Shown here: piece after piece, positions 43,917 through 56,127 of the stretch | Layout: every line of letters starts with the position of its first letter | Position numbering within the stretch: position 1 is the first letter of the stretch | NCBI GenBank assembly: GCA_047967505.1 | Contig: CM106538.1 | Source of the DNA: Dipteris shenzhenensis | Lineage: Eukaryota; Polypodiophyta; Polypodiopsida; Gleicheniales | Strand: one strand, 5' to 3' | DNA length: 64,000 bases | Translations under genes and position numbers: made by a program | The notes under the pieces: generated by a model | Databases searched by the model: none | The model's input: only the letters and a program-made list of their open reading frames with translations | What the model was told of the DNA's origin: nothing

Positions 43917-45674
43917 ATGTCGACTAGCAACCTCAATCTGGAGGCATTTGCTAAGTTAGACAACTCCAATTACGGTACATGGAAATACCGAATGGAGACC
44001 ATTCTTGTGCTTCAAGACAAATGGGAGTATGTTGATGGATCCATACCTAGACCATTGGCCGATCCTGCCACCAGTAGCTCTACTCCATCTGTTGTCACAG
44101 CACCAGCAACGGGATCTACATCTACACAAACAGTTTCCACACCAGTAGCAGATCCTACCATTGCCCGAGCTCAAGCAGAATGGGATAAGAAAGACAAGTA
44201 TGCCTATCACCTGATCAAGCAGAATGTGCAAGATGTCATGCTAGGACAGCTCAACATAGTCAAGACATCAAAAGAAGCATCGGATATGTTCGCAACTCTC
44301 TACGAGTCCAAGAACACATCCAGGATTCTCACCCTGAGAAACCAGATCAACCAGAGTTTCTGCAATAGCAATGAAACTGGTCATGCTTATGTACTCCGCA
44401 TCAAAGACTACAACAATCAACTTGCAGCAGCAGGAGAGACTATGAATCCCGCAGAAATGGTTCAAGTAATCCTAAATGGACTAGGAGAAGGATATGAGAA
44501 TCTAGTCTAGAGTATTGCCATCCAACGGCAAATTCCAACACTGGAAGAACTTCAGTCAGTTCTACTTGGTGAAGAACTCAGGACTCACGCCATTCAAGCA
44601 CGTAAAGGTCATTCTAATGATCAGGCATTCACAGCTTCAGACAGAAGCAGAGGCAAAGGCAGAAACAGAGGTAGATCATATCAGAAAAGTGGTCATCATC
44701 AACAAAGTCAAAATTAGCATCAGCATCAGCATCATCCTCAGCAACATCAGAATCAGCAAAGAGGAAATCATTCCAACTGAGGAAGATTTCAAGGACGAGG
44801 GAATGCATCCACCAATGTGTCAAACGTTCAATGCAACTATTGTCACAAGTTTGGACACTATGAAAGAGATTGCCGCAAGAAGCAATATGACCAAGGCGGT
44901 CAATCCAGCAGTAATCGAGGGAATTCCCGAGGAAGAGGAAATCATCGTGGTGGACATTCTAGTCACAGTCATTTTGCAAATGAACATGGAAATATGTTTC
45001 TTGCAAGTGAGGAATTGCATCAGACTGATATAATGCACCTAGACACTGATTTCAATCCCAAAGAGGATTTTAGCTATCAAGTTGACCAAGTGGAACAGGA
45101 TCCTTGGTACATCGACAGCGGTGCATCATCTCATATGACAAATCACCAGGAATGGTTCACAGAAATGAAGCCATTAGAAGGTCAAAAGAATGTCATCTAC
45201 ACAGCAGACAATACACCAAATCCGGTTCAAGGGACAGGTGTTATCCCTATGAACAATTTCACTGGTACAAAAGGATTAGTCAAAGATGTGCTCTATGTTC
45301 CAAAGCTCAGCAAGAACCTTTTATCAGTAGGTCAAATGACGGAACACAACTACAAAGTCATCTTCGACGGTGATGAATGCACTATCAGAGACAAATCCAA
45401 AAGAGGTCAGCTAGTAGCAAAAGGTGTCAAGGAAGGACGCTTATATAGGATGCTAGCTACAGTACCAGATAAGCATGCCATGTCAGCTCAAATGCAACAG
45501 ATGCCACTATCTGCAAAATGGCACAAGAGATATGGTCATGTCAACTTCAAGTACTTGTTAGATCTCTGGAATCAGAATATGGCAATTGGGATTTCAAAGC
45601 TACAGTTTCTTGGAAAGGTTTGTGAAGCATGCTGCTTCGGCAAACAAAAGCGAACCAACTTTGTCAGCGTGCAC
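43917..45674 (+). pseudogene. Copia gag-protease-integrase N-terminus, with 3 stops
   Basis: ATG at 43917 opens MSTSNLNLEAFAKLDNSNY (DUF4219/UBN2 gag, to ~44810). A CCHC knuckle CNYCHKFGHYERDC is at 44832-44873, protease motif WYIDSGASSHM near 45105, and GAG-pre-integrase WHKRYGHVNF plus CEACCFGK near 45520-45650. The frame is continuous but for TAG at 44508, TAG at 44715 and TGA at 44778, each one C-to-T change from Gln or Arg. It ends at the CAC target site of the CACTA insertion. Polyprotein from this copy would stop within gag. Confidence 0.9.
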
Positions 45675-45689
45675 CACAACAAGACAAAG

Positions 45690-45960
45690 CACCCATAGAT
45701 GCGCACACAGACGCGTTTCATGAACTAAATAAAAAACTTACGGGCGCGTCTATTTGCACATCTATTTGCACGTCAGGAGACCCACGTCTATTAGCGCATC
45801 TATATATCAGACTTACGTGCGTATAGACGCGCTCATACACGCATAAATAGACGTGCATATAAACGCTTTGATAGACGCACGTATAGACGCAAGTCAAACA
45901 GACAGACGCGAATATAAACGCGTTTGTAAACGCACTGATAGACGCGCCCTTTTTTTTATT
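45690..45960. repeat. Left subterminal AGACGCG motif array
   Basis: Roughly 20 copies of AGACGC/GCGTCT in both orientations with ATAGACGCGC-like cores. They are comparable to TNPA binding sites of En/Spm; the motif differs entirely from family 1. Confidence 0.85.
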
Positions 45961-46304
45961 TAAATTTTACAGAATACTGTGTATGTTGTGTATACTATAT
46001 TGTTACAAGAATCCCATATCCACATTCTGTAATTCAATTCTTACAGCCAACCTCATTTTATTTACAATTCCAAATAAAATATTACAACTCCAAAACGCAA
46101 TAAAATTGAAAGCTCAAAAAATGCTTGTATACACATATAGCACGAAGCTAAGCCATGTCATGTGGCTCCAAGTACAAAAAATAAGGAAGCTAAGCCATGT
46201 CATGTGGCTTCAAGTACAAAAAATAAAAGGAGTCTATATAAAGAGGCACGAAGCCAAGCCAATGGCTTTAAGTACAAAAAAGAATAGTAGCACTACTTCT
46301 ACGA

Positions 46305-47781
46305 CTAATCCTCGCTGCCTTCCATGCTCCCTTCTGCGCTGCCTTCTGCGCTCCCTTCTGCACCTCCTTCCTCGTCTTCCTCGTCGTCTTGTGCAGGGGC
46401 GCCCTGTAAACAAGGGACAACATATATCAATGTATGAAAAATCAAATCTTTACTTATAATTTTGGCATTATTTAATTACTTTCAAATACCTGGGGGGCCT
46501 GTCCAGTAGCTCGGGTATACTGCTCCTCAGTAATCAACCCGTCATCATAGAAGTGCCTCCATGTATCTCCTCTGCGATGGTGGTGGTGGTAGGCTGTCTC
46601 CATTGAAGTAGGGTATCTGCCCACGATCTCAAGCTGCATGACCGCGATACACTTTGTGGAGGGATTTGTGGAGGGATTAGTACAAAGAAATAACCAACCT
46701 CCTAATAAACTACATAAGCAATATAATTTGAGATCGATACTTACAAATTGGGCCTCCCATGATTCAACACCCCCTGCTCCAAAATGCATGCTCCCATACT
46801 CCTTCATCTGGATCCTCCGTGCCTCCACGTGCTGCAGACTGGGCTCCTCCCTCGCTGACTTCATTGCCTTCTTCCACTCACGCTTCTGAGCAGTGTGGGG
46901 CGGGCCCCTTGGAGGTTGACCTGTGGCAAGCTCTGTTAGTGCCTGCCTCTTAAGGGAAGATCTTTTATTGCTAAGTATCGTAACAATCTTTGACTTCCCC
47001 CATTTATCTGTGAACTGGCGATTGGGGGGGTTAGGATACCTAGAGCGAACAGTAGCGAGGGTCTCATCAGCCAACCTCTTTGGGTGGTCTTTATAGTGGA
47101 TAAAGCAATCTCTGTAATTGTTAGAAATTACAGAGCGCATTAAGGCCATTATATCCTTCCCCCGCGCATCCATCAAGATGCCTCCTGTCTGGGTGATGTC
47201 ATAATAAATCGTACCATCACCCAGAGGCACGTCTAAATCATCGGAATCATCATCCTCCTCACCGCCACATGGCCCAAAGCACTGTGCCATGCATCCGCCA
47301 CCGCTCTCCCTGCTACTACGCCTGCCACCCTGTCGTGTCGAGCTCGTATGCTGGCCACTCGTAGCTGGGGACTGCGCGAGACTACGCTGACCACTCGTAG
47401 CTGGAGAACCGAGTCTCGACGGCTGGGGAGTACGTCGACGGCTCGCTGAGGCAGAAGGACCTCCTGAAGGCATGGGGGAAGGGGCATAAGACGGGATGGC
47501 AAAAGGGACATAAGACGGCATGGGGGAAGGGGCACAAGACGGTACGGGGGAAGGGGCATAAGATGGGGCATAAGACGGCTGTGCGGACTCCGCTGGGGTG
47601 ATCTCAGGCGGTGTGGGGTGGCTCGGAGTCTGTAGTGCCGACTCCTGGGGAGTGTTAAGGGTACCCGTCATGTACCCGTATAACTCCGCAGGACTAGGAG
47701 GGTGCCCTAAAATATTATATAAATCCTTCCATATCGATTCACGTGGATCAAGTGAGCTAGAAGCACTTCGTCCCCACATGT
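46305..47781 (-). CDS. TNPA-like gene of CACTA family 2
   Basis: Start at ATG 47781 (MWGRSASSSLDPRESIWKDL), directly after a TTTTTTCCAG acceptor, so a 5'-UTR intron is likely. The N-terminal half is low complexity with SYAPSPMPS repeats. The C-terminal part (VISNNYRDCFIHYKDHPKRL, PNRQFTDKWGKSKIVTILSNKRSSLKRQ, EYGSMHFGAGGVESWEAQF) has the spacing of the plant Ptta/En/Spm domain (Transposase_24, PF03004). Two short introns are visible: 46744-46634 and from about 46490 to 46405. A final acidic exon (APAQDDEEDEEGGAEGSAEGS) ends with a stop at 46305. No premature stop was found in the exons, so it may be intact. It likely binds the AGACGCG sites. Confidence 0.7.
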
Positions 47782-47859
47782 TAAACTGGAAAAAAATAAA
47801 CAAATCTATTACTTTGGGAGCTAAGAAGAAAGGGGAAAAAAAAAAAAAGCTCTGTCAGA

Positions 47860-48810
47860 GCGCGTCTATAGACCCGTCTAATCTTCGTGTCTATAAACGC
47901 ATCTAACAAAGCGTTTAACAGTTCAAGTAAAAGCGCGTCTATCACTGCGTCTAACAATCCGTCAAAACATCCGTCTAACAGTGCGTTAAAAAGCGCGTCT
48001 ATCATCGCGTCTAACAGTCCGTCCAAACATCCGTCTAATAGCGCATCTGAAAGCACGTCTAACAATTTGTTTAAAACTCCGTTTAAAAAATCGTTTGTTT
48101 GAGCGTCTATATACGTGTCTGTGTGTGTTTGTAACAAGCTAGACGCACATATAGACGCGCCTGTAGATGCGCGTTTAGATGCGCCCTCAGACGCCTCTAT
48201 ACACGCGCTCCGACAGTCGAGAATACTCAAAAGTGGAAAAGGACGTTTCGCCCGACAAAAGAACGTGTCGCTCATACCTAGATGCTGCGTTTCGTGGATG
48301 CGAAAAAGTATAAAACTGGAAAGAGCAAGCAAGAACAACTTCAAAAGGACTTACTTGGAAAAAGGTATGGAAGGATCTTTCTTTTCCAAACTTGTTTCTT
48401 CTCCTTGTTCGTACTCCTCCTCTTCTTTAGGCTTGGAAGCAAGCTGTGTAGCTACGGTCCCTTTGTCTTGAATGAAAGCTTGGAACTGTGTATGGGAGGC
48501 TCTCTCTTAAGCTTCGAATCTATAGAACTGCTAATAAAGAAGGAAGAAAGCCGCTCGCGAAGTTTAAGTAGTCAAAAGAAAAGCAAAGCGAGCGGTGCGC
48601 CGAAAAGCAAGTTTAAAAGTCGCGGGTATAGTCGTGTCTATTAGCACGTCTATAGTCACATCTGAATACACAGAGTAAATGCATCTATAGTCGCGTCTAT
48701 TAGCGCGTCTACAGGCGCGTTTAAATACACAGAGTAGACGGGCATTTAGACGCACAAGTAGACGCGACATTAGACGCGACGATAGACGCGGCGATAGACA
48801 CGACAGAGAG
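47860..48810. promoter_or_regulatory. Divergent promoter region with AGACGCG arrays
   Basis: Between the TNPA-like start (47781, -) and the TNP2-like 5' end (+). CGCGTCTA-type motifs fill 47860-48230 and 48610-48800, the same motif as in both element ends. 48240-48600 is unrelated and may hold TNP2 5'-UTR exon sequence (GGACTTACTTGG, CTTCTTTAGG). Autoregulation by the TNPA-like protein is inferred. Confidence 0.6.
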
Positions 48811-51800
48811 TTTTTAAGTTAAGCATTTGAAGAAGAGCAAATTTGGTGGGTTGTTTGTTTGTAGGATGTCTCCATCTTCAACAAGCAGCTCCAGTGAGGA
48901 TGAATCCCTCCGTATCCACCATCGCGAAATGTGGTTGGAGCAAAGTCAAATGTCTGTGTGATTGATGTCGAGGAAACATGTATCGTGCACACAGGATTAC
49001 GCTCAATCATACCTCAAAGTATGGAGAATGGGATGTGACCGTAAACAGGGTAAGGATTTGTAAGTTAAGGTTGATTGAGATACCTATGGGTGTTCATATG
49101 TTTGAGTTATAATGATCTCGTTTTAATTTGATACAGGATGCAGTGCCACACCCGCACATGTTACCCTATGCCCGTCGTGAGGAGGCGAAGCGTCGGCGAT
49201 ATGAGGTGGGATCTTCAGGAGGGACCGTTACGGATGCATGGAGTGATGGTGATAGTAGCCCTCCACCATTACCTCATGAAGCCGTGGAGGAGGAGGTGTT
49301 TGATGATATGGTGCAGGATTTATATGTCCATCAAGGGAGGGATAATAGCATGGAGCAGGATGATCTTTTTACCGCAGCATTGACTCCACTGTTTGAGGGG
49401 TGCACATTCTCTGTTCTACGTGCCTCCCTTGAGTTACTAAACTTGCAAACCATCTATGGATGGAGCAATGCAAGTTTGAATGCATTACTCAAGTAAGCTT
49501 TAATTTAAAGTCGATTTTGCAAACATGGTGAATTATGCGTGTGGGTCAATTACTCGAATGCTTTTCCTCATTTATGGTCTTCACGTGCAGGCTATTGTGT
49601 AAAATGCTTCCAAGGGAAATAAATTACCGACCTCAAGAGATATGGCAAGGCAACATGTGACCTCTCTTGGAGGATTAGATTACAAGCGCATCCATGCATG
49701 TGTCAACGATTGCGTTTTGTTTCGTGGACTACATAAGGATGCAAGAGAGTGTCCTACTTGTGGAGAGGCAAGATATAGAGCAGATCTCAAAACCTTGGAC
49801 GTGCCTCGTAAGGTATTGCGACATTTTCCCATAATCCCTCGCATCCAACATATGTTCAAGTGCAAATCTATTGCAGAGCTCATGTCATGGCATTCCTCCC
49901 ATCGATCAACCGATGGCAAGTGGAGAACTCCCGCGGACTCTCCTGCGTGGAAGCATATTGAAGACACATGGACAAGCTTCAAGGAAGAACCTAGGAGCTT
50001 GAGACTTGGATTGGGTATGGACGGTGTGAACCCATTTGGTCTCAAAAGCACATCTTACAGTGTATGGCTAGTGGTATTGGTGAATTACAATCTTCCACCC
50101 TCTATGGCTATTAAGAAAGGACATGTCATGCTGTCCCTTCTAATTCCAGGGAAACATAAAGTCAAAAACCCTGATGTTTATTTGGAGCCTTTGATTGATG
50201 AGCTAGAGATACTTTGGAGAGGTATGGAGGTGCATGATGTGAGCAGGCCTCCCTCGTCATGAGACTTCAACTGCAAAGCAGTCTTGATGTGGACGATGCA
50301 TGACTTCCCAGGCTATGGCGAGTGTTCAGGTAAGCATTGCATTTTTTAATTATGAATAGGCAAGGACGTGGCACCCTAAACCCACCTTCCACTCTTAATT
50401 GCATCTATTGTTTCAGGTCTCACTACATCGGGTTACCATGCATGTTCTGTTTGTGGTCCTTCGCTAGTTGCCTCACGGGCAGACGCATTGAATAAGGTCA
50501 TCTATGAGAATCACCATCGATTTCTCCCACCTGATCATCCTAGATATGTTGCCCCTTGGAATGAAGTCCTCCCACAATCACTCAGCACGGGAGATTGGAT
50601 GAGAATTTGGGACGGTTCCACGACGACTCCATTACTTGGCATGAGCCAGTAAGGATTTGTAACTATTGGCTGGAAGTAAAGATTGGCTATATTGGTTGAA
50701 AGTGAGGATTGCACGCTAACACTTTATTTTGTTTAGATACTCCATCTTTTATCGTTTACCATATTGGTCCCACCTCAAGGTCAATCATCTGCTCGATCCC
50801 ATGCATATCTTCAAGAATGTGGCATCTACCATTTGGGAGCATTTGAATGGGACACGAGATTCGGCATGCATAAGGGAGGATCTACGTACCACAGGGAGGA
50901 TGCGTGAAGCTTGGCCTCAAGAGAGACCAAATGGGTGTGTTTTTTTACCTCGTGCACCGTGGATGTTATCAAAGCTAGAGATGGCGACGGTGAAGCGCGC
51001 TATTACTACAATTCGTACTCCCACTGGATGCATGAGGTGTTTGAAGGGAGCCTTTACAAAGAGCAAGAAAAGAGGTGTAGAGCAATTATATGGCTTGAAA
51101 TCTCATGATTGGCACAAGATGCTCCAAGTAAGTATTTTATATGCATAATATCTTTTTCCTTTCAAATTTGTGAGTGAATAGCTATAAGCAACTAATCAAC
51201 CACCTCCTCGCGGGTTCAGTTCATACTACCTACTAGCATTTCACGTAGTGCATCAAAGGACGTGAAAGATTGTATTTACAAGATGGGCGAGCTTGTGAGG
51301 TATGTGAGCTCAAAGGAAATAGATCCCACCACGCTTGAGAATGCTCGAGTTATGTCAGTGGAGGCGGTTTGTTTAGTGGAGGAGACATTTCCACGTTCTA
51401 TTCTCACAAGCCAACTACATCTCATAGTGCATTTGGTGGATGAGATTGCTATATGTGGTACTATACATGCACGATGGTTGTTCTTCCTCGAGCGCTTCAT
51501 GAAGACCTTGAAGGGCTTCGTGAGACAAAATGCAAGACCCGAAGGTAGCATGGCTGAGGGTTGGTTGGTACAAGAGTCACTTGTATATATTTCTGAGTTT
51601 CTTGTTGATGTGGATAGCTCTCTCCCACGACTATGGAGAGATGATGAAGACCTAAGGATGACCTCTATTGTGCCTCAAGGAAAAGGACGCAACAAAGTAA
51701 TAGACACGGAGTTGCGTAATAGTATCAACCTCTTTTGCATGCTTAATAGTGATGTGATGAAAAGATGGGTGACAAGATACGAGGATGCAAAGGCAAGAAG

Positions 51801-52857
51801 ACAAGAAGAAAGGGACCTCTTTCGTACACACCACGGATCTCATGTGCCATACCCTCAGCATCTAAGAGCACTTCCAAAGGATATTCATTGGATTGGCTAC
51901 TTGATGAAATGGAGAAAGCAGAGAAAGACGAGGGGATGCATATCACAATGGAAGAATGGGAGTATGCTAGGGGATGCATGAGCAAGGTCGGTATATAGAA
52001 TGTTATGCATAAGTTAGGAGCTTTCAATAATTTAGATTGCTTATTTAATTGATTTTTTCTTGGTGTAGTGCACTATGTTCAATGCTATATGGTGTGAGGG
52101 CAAGCATTTTCGAACACAACGGATTGATGATAAGAGAAACACACAAGATTGCGGCGTCATTGCTAGCTTTGAGGGAGCCAATGGAGTCATGGATGATTAT
52201 TGTGGCATAATCCAAGATATCATTATGCTTGACTTTTGACGCTTCTTTGTGTATGTTTTGGATGTAAAGTGGTTTAAGGACGTGGTGGAAAGAGGCCCTA
52301 ATGCAACAATCAAACGCCATGCAAGTGGCTTTGTAACTATTGACTCCACAAAGTTTTGGCAAAGTAGGAAGGACACACTAATACTACCGCAACAATGTGA
52401 ACACGTACTGTGCACACACATAAAAATACTCGCTTTTAAATATTTGATGCAAGATCAAAAGTAACAGGATTGTATTTGTGTTTGAATTAGGTTGTCTATC
52501 AACCAATGGTGGATAATAATAGGTGGTGGCATGTCATACCTATTATGCCACGTTCCAAAGTGATGTATAGTACATTAAATACTAATATGGAGCGTATGGA
52601 GGATGATCATGGCCATGGACATGATGATGACCGTGATACAAGAGAGGAGGATGATCATGAGATAGGAGATATAGATATTGAGGTCGGCATTACCCGTGAG
52701 GATGAGCCTACCATTGGAGATCTTGATTTCGATGAGCACATGCGTGGCACAAGTAGTAGTGGGTTGAATGTATTTGTAGATCTAAACACTTGTTTGGATT
52801 TTGAAGTAGATAGTTTGGCAAGGGTTGATCTCATTGAGGATGAGATTGAACCGTAGC
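48811..52857 (+). pseudogene. TNP2-like transposase of CACTA family 2, lightly broken
   Basis: Exons at about 48866, 49136-49494, 49592-50330, 50417-50640, 50736-51128, 51220-51985, 52069-52410 and 52492-52857, with GT-AG introns (e.g. GTAAGC at 50331, TTTCAG at 50411-50416). Domains: Transposase_21 (CPTCGEARY, MDGVNPFGLKS, PGYGECS, LLDPMHIFKNV), DUF4218 (ERFMKTLKGFVR, MAEGWLVQESLVY), DUF4216 (DYCGIIQDI, DVKWF, IDSTKFW) and an acidic tail. Breaks: apparent 1-nt frameshift near 49612, TGA at 50260-50262 (expected Arg) and TGA at 52237-52239. The N-terminal zinc-finger-like segment is poorly visible. It is diverged from family 1 copies but has the same domain order. As it stands it cannot make a full transposase. 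Confidence 0.85.
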
Positions 52858-53019
52858 CCCACAATTGATATTGGCAAAACTATTTTACATATTGTCTCAT
52901 TCTCCTCATTTCCCTTAATTCTTGTATATGTGGGCTTGCAAAAAATTATGTGCTTTGGTAATCATGGGCAATGTTTGGAAAGCAATGATATACACCAAAA
53001 TCTCACTTTCTGTATTCTC
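52858..53019. other. 3' flank of the TNP2-like gene
   Basis: AT-rich sequence with no gene, between the TNP2 stop and the right subterminal array. It probably contains the 3' UTR. Confidence 0.5.
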
Positions 53020-53285
53020 TGGAGCGCATCTAACAACGCGTCTAAATGCGCGTCTGATTCTCAGTGTAAACGCGCAAATACACGCGCAAATAGACGCGCT
53101 AATAAACGGGATGTTAGACGGGCCCGTATTTTCTCAGGTCTAACGCGCAAATAAACGCGGTGATTGATGCACAAATAGACGAGCATTTAGCCGCGCTAAT
53201 AGACGCACCCGTAATTTCTCTACTAGAGCAATGCCTATAGACACGCCCGCTATTTTGCGCATCTACCAAGTGCGTCTATAGTTGC
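53020..53285. repeat. Right subterminal AGACGCG motif array
   Basis: About 15 copies of AGACGCG/GCGTCTA-type motifs in both orientations, mirroring the left end and reaching the right terminal repeat. Confidence 0.85.
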
Positions 53286-53299
53286 TTTGTGTTGTTGTG

Positions 53300-55782
53300 C
53301 ACGAGGTATTCTTGATTTGATTCATACAGATGTATGGGGTTATGCCCAGACCCACAGCATCAATGGTTCACTTTATTACTTGACCTTCATCGACGACTAC
53401 AACAGATATTGTTGGGTCTACTTTTTGAAAGAGAAATCTGAAGTGTTTGCCAGATTTCAAGAATTCAAAGCCATGGTAGAAAACCAAACAGGCAGAAAGA
53501 TTAACGTCATGAGATCGGATAGAGGAGGTGAATACATGTCTTCAGCATTCATGAACTTTTGCAAAAATCATGGCATTCGAAGACAATTCACATGTGCAGA
53601 TACTCCTCAACAAAATGTAAGAGCTGAAAGGAAGAATGGGACTTTAGCAGACAGTGCTAGAGCAATGCTTAGTGAAAAGCATCTTCCGAATCAGTATTGG
53701 GCAGAAGCAATAGCTACAGCTAACTACTTGTTTAATCGGCTTCCTACCGAACCGATACAAGGTATGACTCCTTATGAAGCATTCACTGGACACAAGCCAC
53801 GCATTGGGCATCTCCGCATATTTGGTTGCATAGCATATGCCCACATACATGATGATCATCGCAGGAAATTGGATGCAAAGTCATGCAAATGCATCATGGT
53901 TGGCTACAGTGAAGAAAGCAAAGCATACAAATTGTATGATCCCATCAACCGCAAAGTCATTATCTCCAGAGATGTAATCTTCGATGAGGAATCAGAATGG
54001 AAAACCTCACCTACACAGGAGATTGAAGCATCGACTTCACAGTCATCTACAGAACAGGTTGATGAAGAAGAGCAAGAATTGCCAGCAACACCCCAAGCAG
54101 TGCCACAGCAGCTCAGACGGTCTACTAGGGAAAGCAGACCACCAGCCAGATTGACATATGCTCAGAAAGGCAAAGCAATTCAGGTGGAAACCACCAACTA
54201 TGCTCTTATGACTACCATCATGGCTACAGAAGAGCCAATGTACTTCGAAGACGCAGTAGACAAGCCAGAATGGCAAACTGCAATGAATGAAGAAATGGAT
54301 GCTTTGTATAAAAATAACACTTGGGAATTATGCGACCTTCCACCAGGAAAGAAGGCCATAGCTAACAAATGGGTATACAAAGTGAAGTACAATCCAGATG
54401 GTAGTATTCAAAGATACAAAGCTAGATTAGTTGCAAAAGGATTTGCACAACAATATGGCCAAGATTATGATGAGACTTATGCTCCAGTAGCAAAGATGGA
54501 TTCCATACGGTTCTTGATATCACTAGCGACACTCAGTAAATGGAATGTGTATCAGCTCGATGTCAAGAATGCATTTCTCAATGGTTATCTAGACGAGGAA
54601 GTCTACATGCAACAACCAGTCGGTTATGTTGAACCAGGAAAGGAAAACAAGGTTTGCAATCTCAAGAAAAGTCTCTATGGCTTAAAGCAAGCACCCAGAA
54701 GTTGGTACAGCAGAATTGACAAATATTTTGCTAATCTGGGATACATGAAGTCCAATGCAGATCATACTCTCTACTACAAAGTTCAAGGGGAAGATATTAC
54801 TATTGCACTTTTGTATGTAGATGATCTGATCGTGATAGGAAGCAAGGATAGCTTCATCAGAAAATTAAAACAAGACTTATCTGCAGAGTTCGACATGAAA
54901 GATCTTGGACTTATGCACTATTGTCTTGGAATTGAGTTCTGGAGAGATTCAGATAGCACATTCATGAGTCAACTCAAGTATGTTGACAGTCTCCTGAAGA
55001 AGTTTCATATGGCAGATTGCAAGATTGCAGCCACTCCCATGGAACAGAGTTTGAAACTTACTAAAGATTCAGAAAAGCCTACAGTCAATGACAGATACTA
55101 TAGGCAACTCATTGGATCTCTTATGTATCTGACAATTACACGGCCAGATATTTGTTATGCAGTAAGCTCACTAGCACAGTTTATGGCAAATCCAAAATAG
55201 TCTCACTGGAATGCAGCCAAAAGAGTCTTGAGATACATCAGAGGTACAAGACAATTTGGGATAAAATACAGAGGAAGTCATCCACGGTTGCATGGATACT
55301 GTGACAGTGACTATGCTGGAGATCATGAGACCAGGAGATCGACACAAGGATATGCATTTTTCCTTGGTCAAGGTGCTATATCATGGTTGTCAAACAAATA
55401 GCCAACTGTTTCTTTGTCTTCTACTGAAGCAGAATATAGAGCACTCACTACAGGTGCATGTGAGGCTATATGGCTCAGAAGACTATTGTCAGAAACAGAT
55501 TACTTTGATGAGTCAAAGCCAACAACAATATACTGTGATAATCAATCGGCTCAAGCATTGGCCAAAAATCCAGTATATCACTCCAGGACAAAGCACATTG
55601 ATGTCAGAGAGCACTTCATCAAAGAAAGAGTGTTACTTGGTGACATCACACTGCAGCATTGTGATAGCAAAGAAAATGTTGCAGACATCTTTACCAAACC
55701 ACTCGGTAAAGAGCTATTCGAGAAACACCGACTAGCTCTTGGTTTGATGCAGAGGAAGGACATTCCCATTAACGGGGTGTGA
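53300..55782 (+). pseudogene. Copia integrase-RT-RNase H part, with 2 stops
   Basis: Integrase core (rve) with LDLIHTDVWG, SDRGGEY and an ERKNGT-type Glu at 53315-53640; a Ser/Gln-rich linker; reverse transcriptase (RVT_2) from ~54290 with KARLVAKGFAQ and YVDDL (54814-54828); RNase H with SSTEAEYRAL and AKNPVYHSRTKHIDVREHF. Stops: TAG at 55198-55200 (before SHWNAAKRVLRY) and TAG at 55399-55401 (before PTVSLSSTEAEY), both at positions usually Gln. The first codons are one base out of frame with the 45674 side if the CACTA element is precisely removed, so Copia pol also has a 1-nt shift near the insertion site. Ends with TGA at 55780. Confidence 0.9.
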
Positions 55783-55860
55783 TGGAATGTAATGCTCAGT
55801 CCTTCTTCGATTCCCCAGAATCATCATCTTGAGGGAAGGCCTACTTCATGATGTTGATCT

Positions 55861-55870
55861 TGAGGGAAGG
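55861..55870 (+). promoter_or_regulatory. Polypurine tract of the Copia element
   Basis: TGAGGGAAGG directly abuts the 3' LTR. It is the expected plus-strand primer for reverse transcription. A second TTGAGGGAAGG lies just upstream (near 55833). Confidence 0.85.
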
Positions 55871-56127
55871 TGTTGAGAGTTCACGCTCAACATCATGTGA
55901 TCATGTGTGCATAGCACCATCACGTGATCATATGTGCATAGCACTAACCTCATAGAGTGCTATAAAGGAAAGGGTTAGATCCCCTAACCCTAACCCTAAA
56001 AGGGTTTGTATATATTCTATTTTTTCAACTAATTCTAGTGTACAATTAGTCATTTGTGGTGTGCTCTCTAGCTGTGCCCTCTCTCCTCATCTCCACTCTT
56101 CTCCTCTCCCCTCTTCATATTTTGTCA
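55871..56127 (+). repeat. 3' LTR of the Copia element
   Basis: 257 bases, two transitions from the 5' LTR (ACCTCATAG for ACCTTATAG; GTACAATT for GTACAGTT). Followed by the AACGA target duplication. Confidence 0.95.

Larger units (their letters stand above)
45675..53299. mobile_element. CACTA-type family 2 element inserted in Copia pol
   Basis: 7625 bases bounded by inverted ends CACAACAAGACAAAGCA and CACAACAACACAAAGCA (about 30 bases, five mismatches), flanked by a CAC duplication (45672-45674, 53300-53302). The termini read CACAA rather than CACTA. Inside, TNPA-like (-) and TNP2-like (+) genes diverge, and AGACGCG/CGCGTCTA motifs fill both ends and the centre. The 3-bp duplication, gene pair and subterminal motifs place it firmly in the CACTA superfamily. 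Confidence 0.9.
41217..56127 (+). mobile_element. Ty1/Copia LTR retrotransposon, split by a CACTA element
   Basis: 257-base LTRs at 41217-41473 and 55871-56127 differ at two positions (T/C and G/A). A target duplication AACGA lies outside each (41212-41216 and 56128-56132). A tRNA-iMet primer site follows the left LTR, and a polypurine tract precedes the right LTR. The coding order is gag, protease, integrase, reverse transcriptase, RNase H, which is the Copia order. Without the 7.6-kb CACTA insertion the element is about 7.3 kb, including a long 2.4-kb leader. It is inserted in gene B copy 2. Confidence 0.95.
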
